Positions 50,601 to 61,876 of a DNA stretch of 64,000 nucleotides are shown one piece after another (the first letter of the stretch is position 1; each line of letters begins with the position of its first letter). The notes beneath the pieces were generated by a model. It had not been told where the DNA came from. It searched no databases and saw only the letters and a list, made by a program, of their open reading frames with translations. This DNA comes from Membranipora membranacea. Taxonomy: Eukaryota; Bryozoa; Gymnolaemata; Cheilostomatida; Membraniporidae. Made by a program: the position numbers and the translations under genes. The DNA is taken from assembly GCA_914767715.1 (NCBI GenBank), contig OU612072.1, positions 4,276,001 through 4,340,000 on the forward strand, read 5' to 3'.

Positions 50601-53600
50601 GACTGTCAACATTACAATTCTTGCCCTCAATCAGTTCTTTATGAGATGGCAATTGCCTTCTGTTTATATTTCATCATGATGAAACTCTCAAACATATGAA
50701 TACCATAGATTATAGTATGATAGATGTTAGCTGAACACATTCCACATGGCTGTCATATAATTAATTGGAGTTAATTGTCTTGTCATCGTTCTGTAACGCC
50801 TTTTCCTCTATACAGATATCAGTTGTTGCCTTACTGGTACACACTGTTCTACACTAATGAGAAGGAGGGTATACCCCCCACCCGACCCATGTGGGTGGAG
50901 TTCCCTAAAGATATCAACTGCTTCTCTGAAGAACAACAGTTCATGCTCGGTGAGTCTAATGATTCAAGTATTTCTCAAAACCTGTGGCACGGAATAATAT
51001 GGTTATTACAAGGATTAGAATTTTAAGAAATTGCTCTACAAGGTAGAGATTTCAGAAACTTGGGTTTGAGTCGATCACTATCATTACACGTCCGTAAAAA
51101 TAAATGTATTATAATAAACAATCAAGACTCTATTGTGAGGTATCTGTAGTGTTAGCTGATACTAACGATTGGTCTGGCGCTAGAACCCTCATATAAATGC
51201 TTAGTTTGCTGTTGATAGCATGAGATTAATTGGCAGTGTTGAGAAAAAAAATTGTTTTTCTTTTATGTTCTGATTTTGCTAGAGACAAATATTTTAAACT
51301 AAGAAGTAGACAATGTGGTGGACAAAGTGGCGGACACTGTGGCGGACAATTTTCCAACTAATTACAAAACACCGCACAAACATCAAAAGAGTGCAGGCAA
51401 ACATATCCACAGTACCCAAAGATAGCCCAGAATCTGATGCTTTTGCAATCCTGAGGCTGGCTATGGTGATTTTTAGTGGGCGCTGCTTACATACACGCTC
51501 CCATAAGTATAAAAGCTCCATAAAAACTGTAATCAATTGTAAGAATCTGCTGATGACAGGTCAAGGTATGTTAGTGCGGACAGTGTTAGAGGAATCAGCT
51601 ACAGGAGTAGATATGTACTTCCCTGGTAACGCTAGTGCTCTTTGGTACGACGCTGCAGATTACAAACAGTTCATTGGTGGCAGTAAGGTATGTAAATACT
51701 TAGATCCTTGTTTACGGATATATCTCAACACAGCTGGCCTGTTTGTTCATTGCTTTAACAAATGGCGAACGTTTCTCATTTTTATTTCTTGGTTTGATAT
51801 ATCCATGGGCTGGTGAAACATGTTACAACCTTCACTACATACCAAACCATTTGAAAGTTATTTCATTGAATACAAATAAACTTTATTTCCGATTGACCTC
51901 TCATAAAGGTTCACAGATAAACTAGTGTAAATTTTCCGCAATCAATTTGAAAACTATCTGCCTTCATGAAATATCATAGGAGAGGGTGGGCATGTCCTCA
52001 TAACCCAATCACATTGTACTTCACCTCTTTTGGGAATGGTGATATCCAGTTTATTCTTGTGGAATGCTTCCTACAATCCATAAACTGTACGTTGTAGACT
52101 CACTATCCAGTAACTATGGAGAGCCAGCCCTACTTCTACAGGGGTGGATACATAATCCCCCGTAAGAACAGAGTCAGAAGATCATCCACTCAGATGACTA
52201 ATGACCCTTACACTCTAGTAGTAGCCCTCGATTCTCAGGTAAGTCCACCTTACCCTATATGGCGCTGTATATTTTCTAGTATGACTAGCTTCTATAGATT
52301 ATTTTCCTATATCTCGAACTATGGTCTATCTATGGTATGATGGCAGACTTGATTTTCGTCCAACTATTGTGGGTGACTCAGCATGCTCTCCTTTCAATTT
52401 GCTCTCTGTGATGACAACAACATGTGTTGAGCTTTTTCTGATATCTAAGACAATGTCTGGCTTTGAGGTCAGAGAGGCTCAGATAACTTGAATTTAAATA
52501 AATGCAAATAAATCAACATGATGTGTGCTGACGTTTTTCACAACCTTGTCTTATAAAGTCGTACCCCATCATTATCCACAAAATACCCCAGTGATCTAAG
52601 CCTGTAAATTCTCACTACGTTACAGTGAAGTATATATATCCACATGACTTGTTCTCCCATCAAAACCTGACTTGCCATTGTTGCACTGTCTGGCCTGTTG
52701 TGTCTGAAATTCTACTAGTTTTTTTTTGCCTTTGATGAGCTGCTTAAGATGTTTTTATTCTTGTCTTCTAGGGTGAAGCTAATGGAGAATTATATGTAGA
52801 TGATTATAAATCATTCCAGTATAGACAAGGCCAGTACATGTACAGAAAATTCTCATTTAGCGGCAGCAAGATGACCAGCTCGTAAGTAACACCTCACTCA
52901 GCAATATAATAAACTCGTGTTACAAATATAGTCGGCTACCTGCGGAGATTGAATTTGAGTTTTTGAGGGTGTAGTTCTGTTAGCCAGTGATAGAAAATTG
53001 TATTTGATTTTTGTTCATGGTTATTGTTTCCCTTCAAAGTGGCATACCTAGTCCAAATCTTTTGCCTTTCTGGAGCTGTCTTCTCTTTTGATTTTTTATT
53101 AACGCTTTTATTGGCAGTCCATATCATTTCAATAGTGAAATGTTTTCCAAATAACGCCGAAAAAAAGAGAAGGGAAGAAAAAGAAAGCTTTAGAACGAAG
53201 ATCTGTTAATTTTGATATCTGTAATAAGGTTGGTTTCAAGGTTAGAATTGAAAGTTTGTGAACTTTTCAATGTCCATGGACTGTAACAAGCACAGACAGA
53301 ATATTGTCTATGGTGACAGAGTTAGGCTTCAACAGTAACCTTTATCATTCTGATTTACAGACAAATAGATGTTTCAAACTTTAAGACTGGCTCATGGCTG
53401 GAAGCTGTGAGAATTCTGGGATACAAGTCAGCACCCAGTAAAGTCACTCTCAGTGTCAGCGGTAAGTACGTTAACAGTACATACTAGCTAACTTGTGCCG
53501 TGCAGCAAAGAAAAGAGAGTCATATCTGGATTCCTCTTCTGTTTCAGCTTTATTCACTGGCAGGATTTAATCAAATATGATCACTTAGCTGCACAGCATG

Positions 53601-54087
53601 TTGGTTAAAAAATAGGGCTGATTAAAAACAATGATCTTTATCACATTACGAGTCATGGGCAGGGATGGTTGACATAAAGGCAAGGTCGCAATCACTGCGG
53701 CAAGCTGCTCTCAGTTTGGAGCACATCAAACCAAAGTAGTTAGTGGAGCATAGTTGGGTTTGAACCCAGAACCCTCAACACCCGGCACTCCCACCAACTG
53801 AGCCAACGCCTACACCCAATACCAAACTTATCTACTGGCAGTAGTTTTTTCCTTTTATTGGACCTATTCATCATCGCCACAAAAATGTAGAGAAATAGAT
53901 AATATTGGATTGCTAGATGTTGCTGGTTATACCCATCAGTGTCAATGCTATAATAGTTATACTTGTATACACTTCAGGTGAGAGTGATGTCGATCTAGGC
54001 TTTACTTACGACCCAGAGAGAAGTGTACTGCTCATCAGAAGACCATTTGTTAACATGTCACTAGACTGGAGTATATCACTACTATAA
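41677..54087 (+). CDS. GANAB: neutral alpha-glucosidase AB (ER glucosidase II alpha), 22 exons
   Basis: Trims the inner glucoses of N-glycans in the ER with a PRKCSH-type beta subunit (GH31). Exons: 41677-41780, 41955-42067, 42537-42669, 42961-43131, 44345(or 44423)-44564, 44919-44976, 45503-45599, 45982-46100, 46431-46546, 46929-47048, 47426-47565, 47875-48074, 48561-48641, 49013-49155, 49652-49909, 50385-50500, 50816-50949, 51560-51687, 52098-52238, 52772-52881, 53361-53461, 53978-54087. Every junction is GT-AG and in phase, giving 970 or 944 aa. A signal peptide ([13 protein letters not shown]) precedes [19 protein letters not shown]. The nucleophile lies in WNDMNEP (Asp568 long, 542 short form) and the acid/base in WTGDN (Asp644/618). 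[17 protein letters not shown] and GWCWPG are kept. No ER-retention tail; retention is normally through the beta subunit. The gene is intact. Confidence 0.97.
44345..44422 (+). other. GANAB: GANAB optional segment between two tandem splice acceptors
   Basis: Exon 5 can start after GTCTTGTAG (44,345) or after TTCCCCTTTCAG (44,423). Both keep phase and differ by 78 bases (26 residues, [20 protein letters not shown] followed by VTSPFR). The downstream acceptor has the better pyrimidine tract. The insert sits just before the acidic Glu/Pro-rich linker. Confidence 0.6.
51315..51350 (+). repeat. three 12-base GTGGCGGACANN units in GANAB intron 17
   Basis: GTGGTGGACAAA, GTGGCGGACACT and GTGGCGGACAAT in tandem. 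Confidence 0.8.
53640..53818 (-). mobile_element. SINE family 1, diverged copy in GANAB intron 21
   Basis: On the minus strand it has GTAGGCGTTGGCTCAGTTGG, a box-B-like GGGTTCAAACCCAACTATG and GAGAGCAGCTTGCCGCAGTG. It is more diverged than the other copies and opposite to the host gene. Confidence 0.7.
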
Positions 54088-54639
54088 TATCTTACACTGC
54101 AGCCAACAACTACTGTAGATACCCGCACACGCAATGAGCATGTATTCTGTCTTATACTGTAACGTAGTATCACCAACCTGCCTCGTCGGAGATGTGTCCA
54201 CTCTGTATCAGAGGGGAGACAAATTCGTGTATTGGTTACATTTTCAACCTGATTCCCAACATTTAAATTGCTAATTAAAGTTGCCAGTCTTAGATAGGGC
54301 AGCATTTTGATGTCATTACTGTATTGCAGGATTCTAGTGATAAGTTAACTGACGTATAATGTGATACACTCTCCAAATCTCCATAATGCCATTTCAAAGT
54401 TACTTCGCTTGCCTGGCATTTGTGTTCATGCTGACTTATAGCTAGAACAAAAAAACTAAATCTAATATAGGAAATTTTGTACATAATTTGTAAGTAATTT
54501 CGGGTTATGTACCGCAACTACTGTAATGTATCTGCTAGTCTCTAGTATTCCGCTCTTGTGTCGTAACTGTTCTATATAAAACAAGATTTCAAAAGTTTCA
54601 CAACCCATGTGATTTTAACTGTTCTAATGCAACCAAGAA

Positions 54640-54645
54640 AATAAA
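54640..54645 (+). terminator. candidate polyadenylation signal AATAAA for GANAB
   Basis: AATAAA about 550 bases after the GANAB stop. It is the first canonical hexamer noticed, but no strong GT-rich element follows. Confidence 0.35.
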
Positions 54646-55481
54646 AATCATGACCAGCAAACAGTCTGCTTTTCCTAGTAAGTTTAGGTAAAAATAATGA
54701 CAATATTCATGCTCCGGCTTGTTCAGTGAGGTAGACTGTTTCTTCAGCATCAATCATTCTAGATTATCCACAATTTCATCATATTATTGTGGAGTAATTA
54801 TAGCTTTATTGTGCAGTAAAAAGGAAATATACACTTCCGATATGACTATCTGTAAGCTGGCCATAATTTCATCATAACTCAACAATATCTTACCCTGCCC
54901 TACTGCACAGTCCATTGTTATGCTTCAATGCTTTCTTTGTGCAAACACTTTCAGCTTGTCCGTTTCTGACAAATTAATTTCAATTCCCTCTTGCAGGTTT
55001 TAGTAGATTCTCTTTCATTCATCAGATTACAAACATAGAACAATTCATGAATGAAAACAGATTTTCCATGAGTAATATCAAGCTTGGCCTGCTTGGCAAG
55101 TATAACCAGTGTGTTGAAAGCATTAGGCTAACTTAGGATGATGAAATAACGCCTAGCAACTGTTTGGAGAACCACAGCCCTAAACATACGTCAACTCGAT
55201 CTCCCCTGACTGCCAGTGTGTAACAGTCATAGAGTTAGTATATACTCTATGGTAATAGTGCTTAAGATTGACTCCACTGATCATGTCAACAAAGGAGTCG
55301 ATATTCCTGCAAATAAAAGTTGTGTGGTCTCAAAAAATTGCCTTCAGACTTACTGGTCACCTTAATTATATTGATGGCGACAAAGTCGTCAGCAACTAAG
55401 GTTCCGCATGATATTGTCTTACCATGCCTTGCTGTTACGCCACCAGATCCATTAGTATTTACATTGGTTTTAAATTACATC

Positions 55482-55516
55482 CATAGACTTAATATACTTA
55501 GTACATTAAGTCTATG
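55482..55516. repeat. hairpin with perfect 12-base arms CATAGACTTAAT
   Basis: CATAGACTTAAT and ATTAAGTCTATG flank an 11-base loop. The same arms are found at 34,502-34,544. Confidence 0.8.
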
Positions 55517-56141
55517 ATTACATCCCTCATACTTTTCATTCATCATCTTTACTTGATTGATGCTATCAAAACTTTGGACTGCTACGAAATATAGTCTTTG
55601 GTTGGTGCAACTAGATTTTGAGCTTATCTCCTCAGTATATAGACTATTCACACTTCACTATTGAAATGATATGGTCTGCCAAATGGAGATTTTAGCTTTA
55701 AACGATGCACTGATGCCGCACTGTGCTTGGTATTCGAAACCCTTAATTTTTCACCATGATCTGCCACCTAGAATCTTTGATCATATTTTTACACATGGTT
55801 GTTTAACTTGGACCCTGACTGAAATGGCTAAACAAGGGTAAACAGCTCTTTCGGAATCCCAATATTGATAAACAATCCACTGGTAGCCAATCATTAACTT
55901 ACAAATGAATTAACTTATGAATGGAGCTATATCCACTTTATGTTGCCTGCCAGCATATTTTGTTACGAAATACTTTGAATGTAATTGGCACCATTCCAAC
56001 AAACCTTGAAAAGTTGTTGGCATAATAGGATTATATACACAGTTACTTGAGGTCTGAGGATAATAGACACAATGGGGGAGGGGGGGTCCAACCTTCACAC
56101 CAGCTCAGAGTTCAGTGATGATGTAGAACAAGTTTAATCCA

Positions 56142-56225
56142 ATTGCCTGCATTCCTGTTGCTCCATTCCACTTGTCACACCGCGGTATGACCAGTTGATC
56201 GGGAGCGACTCCGAATGCAGGCAAA
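56142..56225. mobile_element. MITE-like short element with TTGCCTGCATTC ends
   Basis: Starts ATTGCCTGCATTCCTGTTGC and ends CGACTCCGAATGCAGGCAAA, forming imperfect inverted ends of over 20 bases around a short core. It is related to 27,310-27,413. Confidence 0.6.
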
Positions 56226-57307
56226 TGGACAAAACTTGGTCTAGGTGATGATGTAATTGTTTGTGAGAAGAAAGGGAGGGCTATTCACAGGCTATCTGCT
56301 CAACAGATAAAAGGCGTTGGTGTCAATATGTGCTAATGAGCTTACACTTTTGACCACCCCATCCACCCCCCCCCCCCTCTGACCTGGGAGAAGAGACTGC
56401 TTGGTCGCAATTGCCCGTATTTTGAAAATATACCAGCCATTCTCAAGGTAACGATATTTTGTTTGAGCAGTAAAGTGATCCTAGCATGAGGTGTCAATTT
56501 CGAAAAAAAAAGTTTTACAGCTCCATCACCTTCATGCCATGAAAATCAATTCATTTGGAGGCCTGTTTCAAGCCCATACTTTATATCTCATGGCCTATAG
56601 TCTTTGGCTCATATTTCTTAGTTGGCAAAACTAGAGGGAGTGTAACAGTTACGTCTTCTGAAGTATCTAATACTATACCAAAGTTATGTAATTTACAGAC
56701 ATTGCAAACATGATTTATCTATGAATGACTGGCCAACTCAATGTCAACATTTCTTGCCAGACTTGTCTGAACGCCATCATATATCTGGAGGCTTCCGCTG
56801 ACTGATCCTCACTTCACAATTTACATCAGATCAGTTAGAGTTATATGAAAGGGTAGCGACCTACTAATACCATGATATTTTGTCAACACAATGTTGACCT
56901 TTATTATCACCTTGTCATGTTGATATCATGTGGCTATGATATGAATGACAAGCTATGATTACCGTGGGAATATTGCGCAACAATATCATTGACAAAAATA
57001 CATGAATGAATCTAGTCAAATATCAATAATGGAACAGGAACGAAAATGACAGTTTTATTGAGCAGGTGGTATTAATATATTGTGCCAATTAATGATACGA
57101 CTTGTCAACTGCTAATGTGAACCAGCAAAAAGTATCAATGATGATGCAATTTTTTGGGATCCCATTGAGTCAAATCAACAAGTGGCAATACAAGGGCACA
57201 TTAACCATGCTAACCACATCAGTGGTAAAACATAAGCATACTTTTAATTGCTACTCACACTGCAGAAGAAGCCAGTCCTAGGGTGTGGTAGACTTGTCTG
57301 GTATAAG

Positions 57308-60300
57308 ATGGCAGAGGGAGGGGTCATAGAAGAGGGGATAGAGCTACAGTCACTGGAAGCTTCAGAAGATTTAGGTTCACCGCTGCACAAAGCTATAAAT
57401 GACAGTCGGACAGCCCTCCATCTAGCCATCCAGTCTCAGAATATGACTTTGGTTTGCAAGCTTCTCGGTTCATTCCCTAAAGAAATGAGCCTAGAACTTC
57501 TCGTGGCAAAAGATCAGAATGAGTCAACTCCATTACACCTGGCAGTGCAGGGCGGAAAACGGAAACAACTGCTGGCGATTCTACTCAAAGATATGTCAGT
57601 TGAAGACTGTCATGAGGCCCTCAGCCAAACAAACAAAGCAGGAGAAACGGTTATGCATCTGGTAACCGCACACTGCAAGCTAGGACTGATCAGACAAGTT
57701 CTAGAACTCATCCCAAGGAAGGATCTCCGAGCCATCATGCTCACGACAGTGGACAGTAAGCGGAGAACACCTTTACATGGCTGCGGGAGGGATAACTCCT
57801 GTCTCAGGTTCTTACTCGATAGCGTAGATATAATAAAGAGGCTAAAGATTATACAGCTGTGGAAAGGAATCAAGTCTATACTTCTAAATGTACTGGAGAT
57901 CACGCCAGAAGGTATGTTTGTCCCTATTCCACCCTGCTGTTCAGCGGAGACGCCTGAAGAAGACAAATAACTCCTAATTTACATCTCATCTCATTGATTA
58001 GAGGTTGAAAAAGTAGACGTTGAAAATTTAAGTTTTTGAATCTATGCCAGGTTTGCTTTTTATTCCTATGTCTACAAGAAGCTCACCACTTCTGTTTCAT
58101 CTGAATTATTTCATCCATAAGATGAGAAGGCGTACATTTCAATACCATCTGTGTTGTAGAAGCTAAGTTTTTGACCAAATGGTCAGATGAACGAGGAAAT
58201 AACTTTTTGCACCTGGTAGCCGAGCAAGATCACATGAAATCAGCAGAGCTTTACCTGAGTCTCCTGGAGGAATGTGATATCAATAAAGCTTTAGTTCAGA
58301 GGAACAAGAAAAATAGGACTCCATATAACCTGGCAAAGAAGGGGAGCATGAAGGCGCTGCTGACCTGGGCTGAGAAAGAGAAGGGCTTCTATCTACTGAC
58401 TACCCCTCCGGTGGTTCTGATCATGTACCAAACTGAGGTAATGTGAATGAAGTATGAATGAAAGCTAGCGGTGTTTATTATGATCTCATAAACTGTAAAT
58501 TTAGAGCTATTCAGTTAAAATACCTCCATTAAAAGAGAATCATCTGTACTTCGGCATTTGTATGGAGTTTATTTTTATGTTAATGAATTTGACAATGCTT
58601 ATCTCAGAAAAACAAATAGTGTTTCATCGGAAGTAATCCCTAGGCACACTTCATCAAATCAAGCCTGTTCCAGTCCATAATTAAAGGGGATGTATTATCA
58701 CACGCCACATCCCGGAGCATTGGTGGCGAAATTTGCTGCCTTTGTGGCGAGGCCGCAATATCTGCGCCAGGTTGCTCTCTGTTTGCAGGCAGTTCGGATG
58801 ACACCTGGGGGCCAACCAAACCCCAGTAGTCAATGGACAGCAGTGGGATTTGAACCCACAACTTTCAGTATTTGCATGCTGAGGGACCGGCACTCTAACC
58901 AACTCAGCCACCTCCTACTCCTTCATTGTAATTGATAGTTGACAGCGAGCTGCAAGTAAATGATTGTATCTTTTATTTTACAGGACAGAGATGGTGCTGA
59001 AGATGAGTGGAGGAGTCTCTCTGAGTCTCTACCTGATTTTCAGGTGGAGCCGATAGTTCGTCCAGATCTGACAGCTGATGAGATGTTAGGAGCTATCAGA
59101 GAGGCTGCTAACAACACCGAGGATATATCATCGCTAATTGTGTTCATCATGGCGCACGGCGCTAAAGGTTTAGTGTGGGGTAAAGGAGACACACCACTTA
59201 GAATACAAGATATCCTTCTCACTATGAATGACCCTTGCCTCAACGGAAAGCCCAAGGTACCGGTGTACTGTTCATAATAAATTGGCTTTTCAGCCCATCC
59301 GACAGATTAGAATCAGTTTATTATATAGAATTTTGTAATCTTTTCGATGATAACAAATGTTTCAGCAGAGCAAGCCCCTTAAGCGTCATTCATTTGTTAT
59401 CTCTGCAAATTAGCAGTTCAGTTGAATATGAGAATGCTACAACAACAAAGCATGACTCTTGAAGACCTGATTGTGTCATTTTTGCGACCTGGCCATTTGA
59501 GCCAGGTTGCTGAAGGGTAAACGATGCATGAAAGTTTTTAAACCAAACTCGGAATCCAGCAAGGTCATAAAATGTTAACCCAGAAAACAACAGTATACAG
59601 TTTTGTTGCCTTGTTCTCTTATATAATGAATTAGTTGTTTATAAGTGGCGCAATACCAGGAATGAATCTTTGCCCAATATTTATAGGTGCTACTTATTCA
59701 GGCGTGTCAGGGAAGAAACGACCATAGACAGTTCTCAGTACAGCTTGCTGATCAGAAAACCACGCATAAATCTGGTAAGATAATTAGCCTATTATGATCA
59801 TTACTTGATTTTGTAGCTGAAAGCAATCTTTAAGGAAAGCTAATTTTTAGCTGATAAAAACAACCACAAATATTTATCTGAATTTTTCATACTACTTGTT
59901 TTGCTGTCAGAAATAGAGCTTCATTTCACTTGTGAAAAAAATAATGACTATTGCTAAGTCAAGTTACTGCTGACTGACTAGTAAGCTAACTAGCATTTCT
60001 CAAAATGCGAACGACCTAGTTTTGGGAGGTCTTTCCTTTAGGACTTTAATAAACCCTGTCTTATCTCACGACAGGTACTAAAAGAAGTGATGGGCCTGTC
60101 CCTGGTAATGCGAGGCGAGGTGTACAAGCTCAGATAGCTAGTCCTGGTCTAGTCACTCCTAGTCTGAAACATGATCTGCACACAATTATGAATGCTTTCT
60201 GTGAGAATGCCACAGGAGACAGCGGGGTGCCACCCCTCACAGGGGAAGTTTTAGCGGAGCTTGTATCGACTACTGCTAGTGAAGAGGACAGGAGTAGAGC

Positions 60301-60715
60301 TGATGAGGCTGGTAACAAGCTAATGAGAGCTCTTCATGAATACGTCATGTCACAACAGTCAGGTGACAGTGTAGGGCAGGTGCTATCACAGCATGAGATA
60401 GAGACTTACAACATACAGCATCGTGATACTGTCACTATCATCGCCACAGTAACAGGTGGAATCGCTGAGAGGAATGAGATGGTGCCTATATTTGCTAGAC
60501 TTCTCAAAAACTCCACCAATAACCAGTGTATATCTGAAATATTCCCTAAGATGCATGATGAGCTCAAAGGAAAAGTCTCAGACCAAATTCCAGAATTCCG
60601 ATCAACTCTGACCAAAAAACTGTGCCTTCGAAAAATATTCCAGCCAACCAGATCCAAGCGATTTAGAACTGGTCCTCTGTTGCTCAAATGCATATCACCA
60701 CACACTGCCAAATAG
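57308..60715 (+). CDS. ankyrin repeat-caspase fusion protein, 5 exons, 627 aa
   Basis: Exons 57,308-57,911, 58,160-58,437, 58,984-59,256, 59,687-59,774 and 60,075-60,715 join in phase (1,884 nt with TAG). Residues 33-172 and 213-273 hold about six ankyrin-like repeats (SRTALHLAIQSQNMTLVCKL, STPLHLAVQGGK, KRRTPLHGCG, RGNNFLHLVAEQD, RTPYNLAKKGS). A caspase (C14) domain follows: RDGAEDEW (Arg296, S1-pocket position), LTADEML, FIMAHG (catalytic His352) and IQACQG (catalytic Cys392). A p10-like part has TVTIIATVTGGIAERN (Arg547, the SWRNP-type Arg) and ends EFRSTLTKKL. Between p20 and p10 lies an unusually long linker of about 135 residues, rich in Asp/Glu/Ser. There is no CARD or DED. ATG 57,308 (AAGATGG) is the first in frame. 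An acceptor at 57,265 suggests an upstream 5' exon, so a longer N-terminus is possible. Confidence 0.88.
58684..58921 (-). mobile_element. SINE family 1, near full-length copy in caspase intron 2
   Basis: On the minus strand: GGAGTAGGAGGTGGCTGAGT, GTTGTGGGTTCAAATCCCAC, GGGGTTTGGTTGGCCCCC, GCAACCTGGCGCAGATATTG and GTGGCGTGTGATAATACATC. Opposite in strand to the host gene. Confidence 0.85.
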
Positions 60716-60862
60716 TCTGACTCTGTTATTTTATTACTAGAAATACTGCTCAAACGGTGCAGTAGCAGTGTCATTCCAGAAAATGTTCTACATCAACCTT
60801 AGTCTGTCTATATGTTAGACAATTTTTTGGAGCATAATGTTTTGTTTGGAGCATCTGAACTA

Positions 60863-60868
60863 AATAAA
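60863..60868 (+). terminator. polyadenylation signal AATAAA of the ankyrin-caspase gene
   Basis: AATAAA lies 148 bases after the stop codon and is followed within a few bases by the GT-rich ATGTGACTTGTGG, the expected layout of a cleavage/polyadenylation site. Confidence 0.65.
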
Positions 60869-60913
60869 ATACATGTGACTTGTGGAATTGAATTGTTGGT
60901 TAAATTGCAAGGG

Positions 60914-61095
60914 TTAGTCACTCACCACATCGAGGCGGTGAAATAGTATGTGCCTTAAGGGCGAGGCTGCAATGACTGCGCCAATTTGCTCTCAGTTTGT
61001 AGGCAGGTCGGAGCACACCTGGGGGTCCTGGGGATTCGAACCCACGATCTTCAACACTTGCCGGCGCTCTAACCACTGAGCCACCGCCTACTCCA
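60914..61095 (-). mobile_element. SINE family 1 copy just 3' of the caspase gene
   Basis: On the minus strand: GGAGTAGGCGGTGGCTCAGT, CGTGGGTTCGAATCCCCAGG, GTGTGCTCCGACCTGCCTAC and GCAGTCATTGCAGCCTCGCC, ending near the CACTCACCACATCGAGG end. The GGTTTGGTTGG part is deleted. Confidence 0.85.
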
Positions 61096-61634
61096 GAATT
61101 GATTTGACAATAATTATCAGTAAACATTGAGCAGGATGTTATATCATTATCTACAATATGGGAATTCCCTGACTCATCGAATTCCCAGTTCCATCGACAA
61201 TGACTATCAAAGAGAAATTAGGTCAGGATGATTATGTGCTGGCATAGCTATCTATTGTAATGGAAAGGCTGCAATGTAGACTATGTTGTTGCTAGCTGTA
61301 TTGTTCTGTATCAGACTGGAAATGTATTTAGAATAGTTCAGTACCACTCTGAGCCCCCCCCCCCCCCATCCCCAGTTGTTGGTCCACACCTGAGTCCTGA
61401 CGCCCCAGCCAGGGAAGTACACAAATACAGAGACTCAATGAGGGCAAGCCGACTAATTATTTATACCATCTTAAAATATCTCGCTATACAAGATGCCCCT
61501 AGAGGGGCAAGCTTATATCTCTAATCTGCGTTTTGGGGAACTCCCTTAGTCATGGGAATCCACTTTTGTTTGATAAATTCTAACAAAATAATATTGCTCA
61601 AGGGTTATTATTCACTCTGCTTTTTTAAATGCAG
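61096..61634. other. no supported gene
   Basis: Contains a C run near 61,357. No exon recognised. Confidence 0.4.
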
Positions 61635-61876
61635 GTGATGCACAAATTGATGAACTAATGGAAAGGTTACAATCTCCCTGGTATTCAGTATTACCTTCCG
61701 CTGATGGAGCGCAATTGTTATCTATTGTAAAATGTTTTAGCAGAATGGATTTTCACTTAGAATTTAAGTACAGAATAACAAAATATCATGCAATGAAATT
61801 GCCTTCTTTCCACACTCACAATGAAATTGAGGGGCAACGAGTTTCTTCACGATTGCATAATGAAGTCAGCACTTGA
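61635..61876 (+). CDS. possible terminal exon, unassigned
   Basis: An acceptor (TTTTTTAAATGCAG) opens a frame of 79 codons starting GDAQIDELMERLQSPWYSVL and ending in TGA. It needs a phase-1 donor, which the caspase exon 4 (ending 59,774) has, so it could be an alternative 3' exon of that gene lacking p10, or an exon of an unseen gene. No domain is recognised, and the frame may be chance. Confidence 0.22.

Larger units (their letters stand above)
54650..57265. other. intergenic, no supported gene
   Basis: Between GANAB and the ankyrin-caspase gene. It contains a short hairpin repeat (55,482) and a MITE-like element (56,142), and a C run near 56,367. Open frames are under 66 codons. Confidence 0.45.
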
